Shown here one piece after another: positions 61,665 through 64,000 of a stretch of 64,000 nucleotides of DNA. Position numbers and translations under genes: made by a program. Origin of the DNA: Cuneatibacter sp. NSJ-177 (lineage in GTDB: Bacteria; Bacillota; Clostridia; Lachnospirales; Lachnospiraceae); NCBI RefSeq assembly GCF_022867805.1, contig NZ_JALIFO010000002.1:186001-250000 (forward strand), read 5' to 3'. The notes below the pieces were generated by a model, which made no database searches, had not been told where the DNA came from, and was given only the letters and a program-made list of their open reading frames with translations. The first letter of the stretch is position 1, and each line of letters begins with the position of its first letter.

Positions 61665-62354
61665 TCATGCCGTCTGTGCATTTAAATATCCCAGGATGCC
61701 TTTGCAGATGGCGTCGGAGACTTTTTCCTGATAGTCGTCTGTGATTAACAAGTCTGCTTCACCGGGGTTGCTGAGGAAACCGCATTCCACGATTACCACC
61801 GGGCATTTGGTGTGGAGAAGCAGATAATAGTTGTCGTTTGCCTTGGCTTTCCGGGTGTTTTTCTCCACGACCCCGTCGAAGGACGCCTGCAGGATCTCGG
61901 CCAGCTGCTGTCCTTCTTTGGAATCCTTGTAATAAAACACCTGGGGTCCGCTGATGCTGCTGTCGTGATAGCTGTTCTGGTGGATGCTGACCGTAATCTC
62001 GGCGCCGCTTTTTTCGATCAGACGGCAGCGGGCGTTGAGATCCGAAACTTTTTTGTTCTTATCGTTGGCCTGGTACAGACCGTCGTCATTTTCTCTGGTC
62101 ATCAAAACTTCGATGCCGGCGGCTTCCAGTTTTGCCTTCACCTTCCCGGCAATCGCCAGATTGATTTCCTTTTCCAGCGCATTGTTGATTCCTACCTTGC
62201 CGGGATCGGAACCGCCGTGACCGGCGTCCAGCACAACCACCTTTTTTTCTGCGGCGCTTCCTGCTTCCGCCACTGCTTCCAACCCCTGGCTTGCCAGAAG
62301 GCTGATCATCAACAGCATCACCAATCCCAAAAATGTATCCATATACCGTCTCAT
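61665..62354 (-). CDS. cwlD: N-acetylmuramoyl-L-alanine amidase, CwlD-like
   Basis: A 229-residue amidase_3 protein. N-terminal membrane/signal segment ('TFLGLVMLLMISLLASQG'), zinc motif 'VVVLDAGHGGSDPGKVG' (His and Asp), 'EITVSIHQNSYHD' (His), and 'PVVIVECGFLSNPGEADLL' (catalytic Glu). The start at 62354 follows GGAGGGG; the frame is open much further upstream but across another gene region. CwlD acts in sporulation to form muramic lactam in cortex peptidoglycan. The fit to sporulation is by family, not proved here. Confidence 0.88.
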   Translation of the reverse strand: MRRYMDTFLGLVMLLMISLLASQGLEAVAEAGSAAEKKVVVLDAGHGGSDPGKVGINNALEKEINLAIAGKVKAKLEAAGIEVLMTRENDDGLYQANDKNKKVSDLNARCRLIEKSGAEITVSIHQNSYHDSSISGPQVFYYKDSKEGQQLAEILQASFDGVVEKNTRKAKANDNYYLLLHTKCPVVIVECGFLSNPGEADLLITDDYQEKVSDAICKGILGYLNAQTA

Positions 62355-62445
62355 AAAAAAAATCCCCCTCCGGCACTTACTGTAACATATGCCGAAGAGG
62401 GGGATTCTAAAACCAGTTTTGTCCTTGCCGGGACAAAATCCCTTT

Positions 62446-62817
62446 TCACACTCTTCCCAGCCGGCGCCCCAAAGCCCGGCCCAGCCCGACGCCGAGGAGA
62501 CAGAGCAGCACGCTGAGTAGAATGTACGCCCCTCCTTGTATGGTTTTTCCATTCTCCAACAAATTCCATGCCTCCAAAGAAAAGGTGGAAAAAGTGGTGA
62601 ATCCCCCGCAGACGCCGGTCTTCCAAAATAAAGTCCACGTTTCCGGCCATGCTTTTTCCGTGCTGATCCCGACAATACAGCCAATCAGGAAAGCTCCCAG
62701 AAGATTCGTGATCAACGTCAGCCAAGGGAAGCTTGTCTTCACCGGCAGCAAACTGATCGAATATCTTCCGATTGCCCCAAGAGCCCCTCCCAGGCCCACA
62801 GCAATCCATTTTTCCAT
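62446..62817 (-). CDS. crcB: CrcB/Fluc-type fluoride channel
   Basis: A 123-residue protein with four membrane helices and the family motifs 'GGALGAIGRYSISLL', 'LITNLLGAFLIGCIVG' and 'GFTTFSTFSLEAW'. It exports fluoride as a dimer. The start at 62817 is the Met before 'EKWIAVGLGGALGAIGRY'. No fluoride riboswitch is seen upstream. Confidence 0.93.
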   Translation of the reverse strand: MEKWIAVGLGGALGAIGRYSISLLPVKTSFPWLTLITNLLGAFLIGCIVGISTEKAWPETWTLFWKTGVCGGFTTFSTFSLEAWNLLENGKTIQGGAYILLSVLLCLLGVGLGRALGRRLGRV

Positions 62818-62951
62818 GTATCTCTCTCCCATTCGTTTTACTCGGAAGCTGCGCTCCCCATTATTTTTTAGTTTATCCCTCCTTATCCGGGATGTCAAAT
62901 AAAGATCTGCAAATGGTTCCTTCTTTATATAACGAAATTCGGATCAACTAC

Positions 62952-63004
62952 TTGCGCACGCAAATACTTTATGCTATACTGTGTCCTGATATTTGCGGAC
63001 GCAA
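62952..63004. promoter_or_regulatory. Two palindromic operators and the marR promoter
   Basis: TTGCGCACGCAA (62952-62963) and TTGCGGACGCAA (62993-63004) share the palindrome TTGCG-NN-CGCAA, 41 bases apart. A TATACT -10 box (62975-62980) lies between them, with a -35 overlapping the first site. The layout suggests autorepression by the MarR protein. Confidence 0.75.
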
Positions 63005-63028
63005 ACAACTCTTGAAAGGCGGAACTGC

Positions 63029-63475
63029 ATGAAATCATCCAATTATACTTATTATCGCTACATCTCCCGGCTGTACCGGCTGGGCAAACCATACTTTGAT
63101 TTTCTTTTAAAGGACGCCCATCTCACCAGCAGCCAGCAATATTTTCTGACCGGGATTATGGACCGCCCAGGCGTCACGCTCAGCGAGCTGAGCCGGATCG
63201 ACCACTGTGACAACGCCACGGTCACCAGAGGGGTCCGCCGCTTGGAGGACATGGAATATGTGATCCGGAAAACCGATGAGAACGACGCGCGGATCAGCCA
63301 TCTGTATCCCACAGAAAAAAGCAAAAGCCTCTGGCGGCAAATCAAGAAAGCGAGGAATCAGTTGAACCAGGTTCTGACCGAGGGTTTTAACGAGCAAGAA
63401 CGGGCCCTGGCCGAAGATCTCCTCCGCCGGATGTCAGAAAACGCATTACTCCAAAAAGAGAAAGGATTTGATTGA
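63029..63475 (+). CDS. MarR-family regulator
   Basis: A 148-residue winged-helix protein with 'SQQYFLTGIMDRPGVTLSEL', 'DHCDNATVTRGVRRLEDMEY' (recognition helix), and 'VIRKTDENDARISHLYPTEK' (wing). The start at 63029 has AAAGGCGG upstream. It sits directly before a MATE exporter (3 bases between stop and start) and probably represses it; inducer unknown. Confidence 0.9.
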   Translation: MKSSNYTYYRYISRLYRLGKPYFDFLLKDAHLTSSQQYFLTGIMDRPGVTLSELSRIDHCDNATVTRGVRRLEDMEYVIRKTDENDARISHLYPTEKSKSLWRQIKKARNQLNQVLTEGFNEQERALAEDLLRRMSENALLQKEKGFD

Positions 63476-63478
63476 TTC

Positions 63479-64000
63479 ATGGAAATGGAAAAAGAATCTC
63501 AGCCCAAAACCACTGTTTCCGACCGGAACTCCGTCATGGGAACAGCCCCGATCCCCAAACTGATGCTGCGGCTGGCCATCCCCTCGGTGGTGGCCCAGCT
63601 GATCAATGTGCTCTACAACATCGTAGACCGCATGTACATCGGCCATATTCCGGAAATCGGCGCCACCGCCCTGACCGGCGTGGGCCTGACCTTCCCGATC
63701 ATCATGCTGATCTCCGCGTTCAGCGCTTTTGTCGGCGCAGGCGGCGCCCCCCTGGCCTCCATTCAGATGGGAAAAGGGGATCATGAACGAGCGGAGCGGA
63801 TTTTAGGCAACGGCGTCACGGTCCTGCTTTTTTTCTCCGTCACACTGACGATTGTGTTTCTGATCGCCAAGCGCCCTCTGCTCTATCTGTTCGGAGCCAG
63901 CGACGCTACGATCGGGTATGCGGATACCTATGTGGGAATCTATCTGCTGGGGACCGTCTTTGTCCAGCTTGCGCTGGGTTTAAATATGTTTATCACCGCG
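63479..64000 (+). CDS. MATE-family efflux transporter, N-terminal part (cut by window edge)
   Basis: 174 residues are visible from the ATG at 63479: a short hydrophilic start, then 'LMLRLAIPSVVAQLINVLYN', 'IVDRMYIGHIPEIGATALTG' and 'VGLTFPIIMLISAFSAFVGA', typical of MATE exporters (Na+ or H+ driven). It is coupled to the MarR gene. The remainder of about 270 residues lies beyond the window. Confidence 0.93.
   Translation, partial: MEMEKESQPKTTVSDRNSVMGTAPIPKLMLRLAIPSVVAQLINVLYNIVDRMYIGHIPEIGATALTGVGLTFPIIMLISAFSAFVGAGGAPLASIQMGKGDHERAERILGNGVTVLLFFSVTLTIVFLIAKRPLLYLFGASDATIGYADTYVGIYLLGTVFVQLALGLNMFITA

Noticed and set aside
62818-62950. Fluoride riboswitch in front of crcB
   Set aside because: I looked for the short conserved crcB-motif core and could not find it in this spacer.

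Overview
The window looks like chromosomal DNA of a Gram-positive anaerobe of the class Clostridia, most likely a Lachnospiraceae-type gut or rumen bacterium. The pointers are a moderately GC-rich composition, strong AGGAGG-type ribosome binding sites, a Spo0A-type DNA-binding protein with 0A boxes, T-box, cobalamin and cyclic-di-GMP leaders, a CwlD-type amidase, a FeoB-associated Cys-rich protein, and many periplasmic-binding-protein transporters. The genus assignment is inference only. I see no prophage, CRISPR array, rRNA or intact insertion sequence.

Layout. 1-4.2 kb: start of an aconitase X gene, then a TRAP-type binding lipoprotein coupled to a membrane-bound AraC regulator. 4.4-8.5 kb: a Tat translocase operon (two TatA, one TatC) with its own probable cargo, a large twin-arginine metallo-beta-lactamase-fold lipoprotein. 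8.7-9.4 kb: a self-contained operon of four tiny genes, three of them paralogous peptides of 34-36 residues, with a clear promoter and terminator. 9.6-9.9 kb: an unassigned structured element. 10-13 kb: CyuA-type cysteine/serine degradation plus a YjiH-type membrane protein behind a palindromic operator. 13.3-15.8 kb: ferritin, a stand-alone Spo0A C-terminal domain protein, tRNA-Ala and an rRNA-methyltransferase-like protein. 15.8-22.3 kb: disulfide oxidoreductase with an Rrf2 regulator, a PH-domain protein, and a PepSY protein split by an in-frame amber codon beside a two-component system. 22.6-27.3 kb: rpsL, rpsG, fusA, tuf (str operon) and a FeoB-associated protein. 27.6-36.8 kb: HD hydrolase, a T-box-controlled LeuA with an AraC-type DNA-binding tail, an Amt-PII fusion, GAPDH, a GNAT acetyltransferase, a cobalamin riboswitch without an obvious target gene, and MurA.

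37.0-42.1 kb is one tightly overlapping operon: threonylcarbamoyl-AMP synthase, a low-molecular-weight phosphatase, RpiB, dCMP deaminase and a large unknown anchored extracellular protein. 42.4-50.2 kb holds an esterase lipoprotein, a tripartite tricarboxylate transporter (TctC, TctB, TctA), a Gfo/Idh/MocA dehydrogenase and a LysR regulator: a plausible carboxylate uptake and catabolism unit. 50.3-58.9 kb is a Dpp/Opp-type ABC importer with an MBL hydrolase and AraC and LysR regulators. 59.0-61.6 kb is a three-gene surface-protein operon behind a cyclic-di-GMP-I riboswitch with an intrinsic terminator. 61.7-64.0 kb carries CwlD, a CrcB/Fluc channel, and a MarR regulator with a MATE exporter (cut by the window end) under two palindromic operators.

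The least explained items are the small-peptide operon at 8.7-9.4 kb, the structured element at 9.6-9.9 kb, the LeuA-AraC fusion, the solitary Spo0A DNA-binding domain under tandem 0A boxes, and the cobalamin riboswitch with no gene behind it. All functional calls come from reading the sequence; no database search was run.
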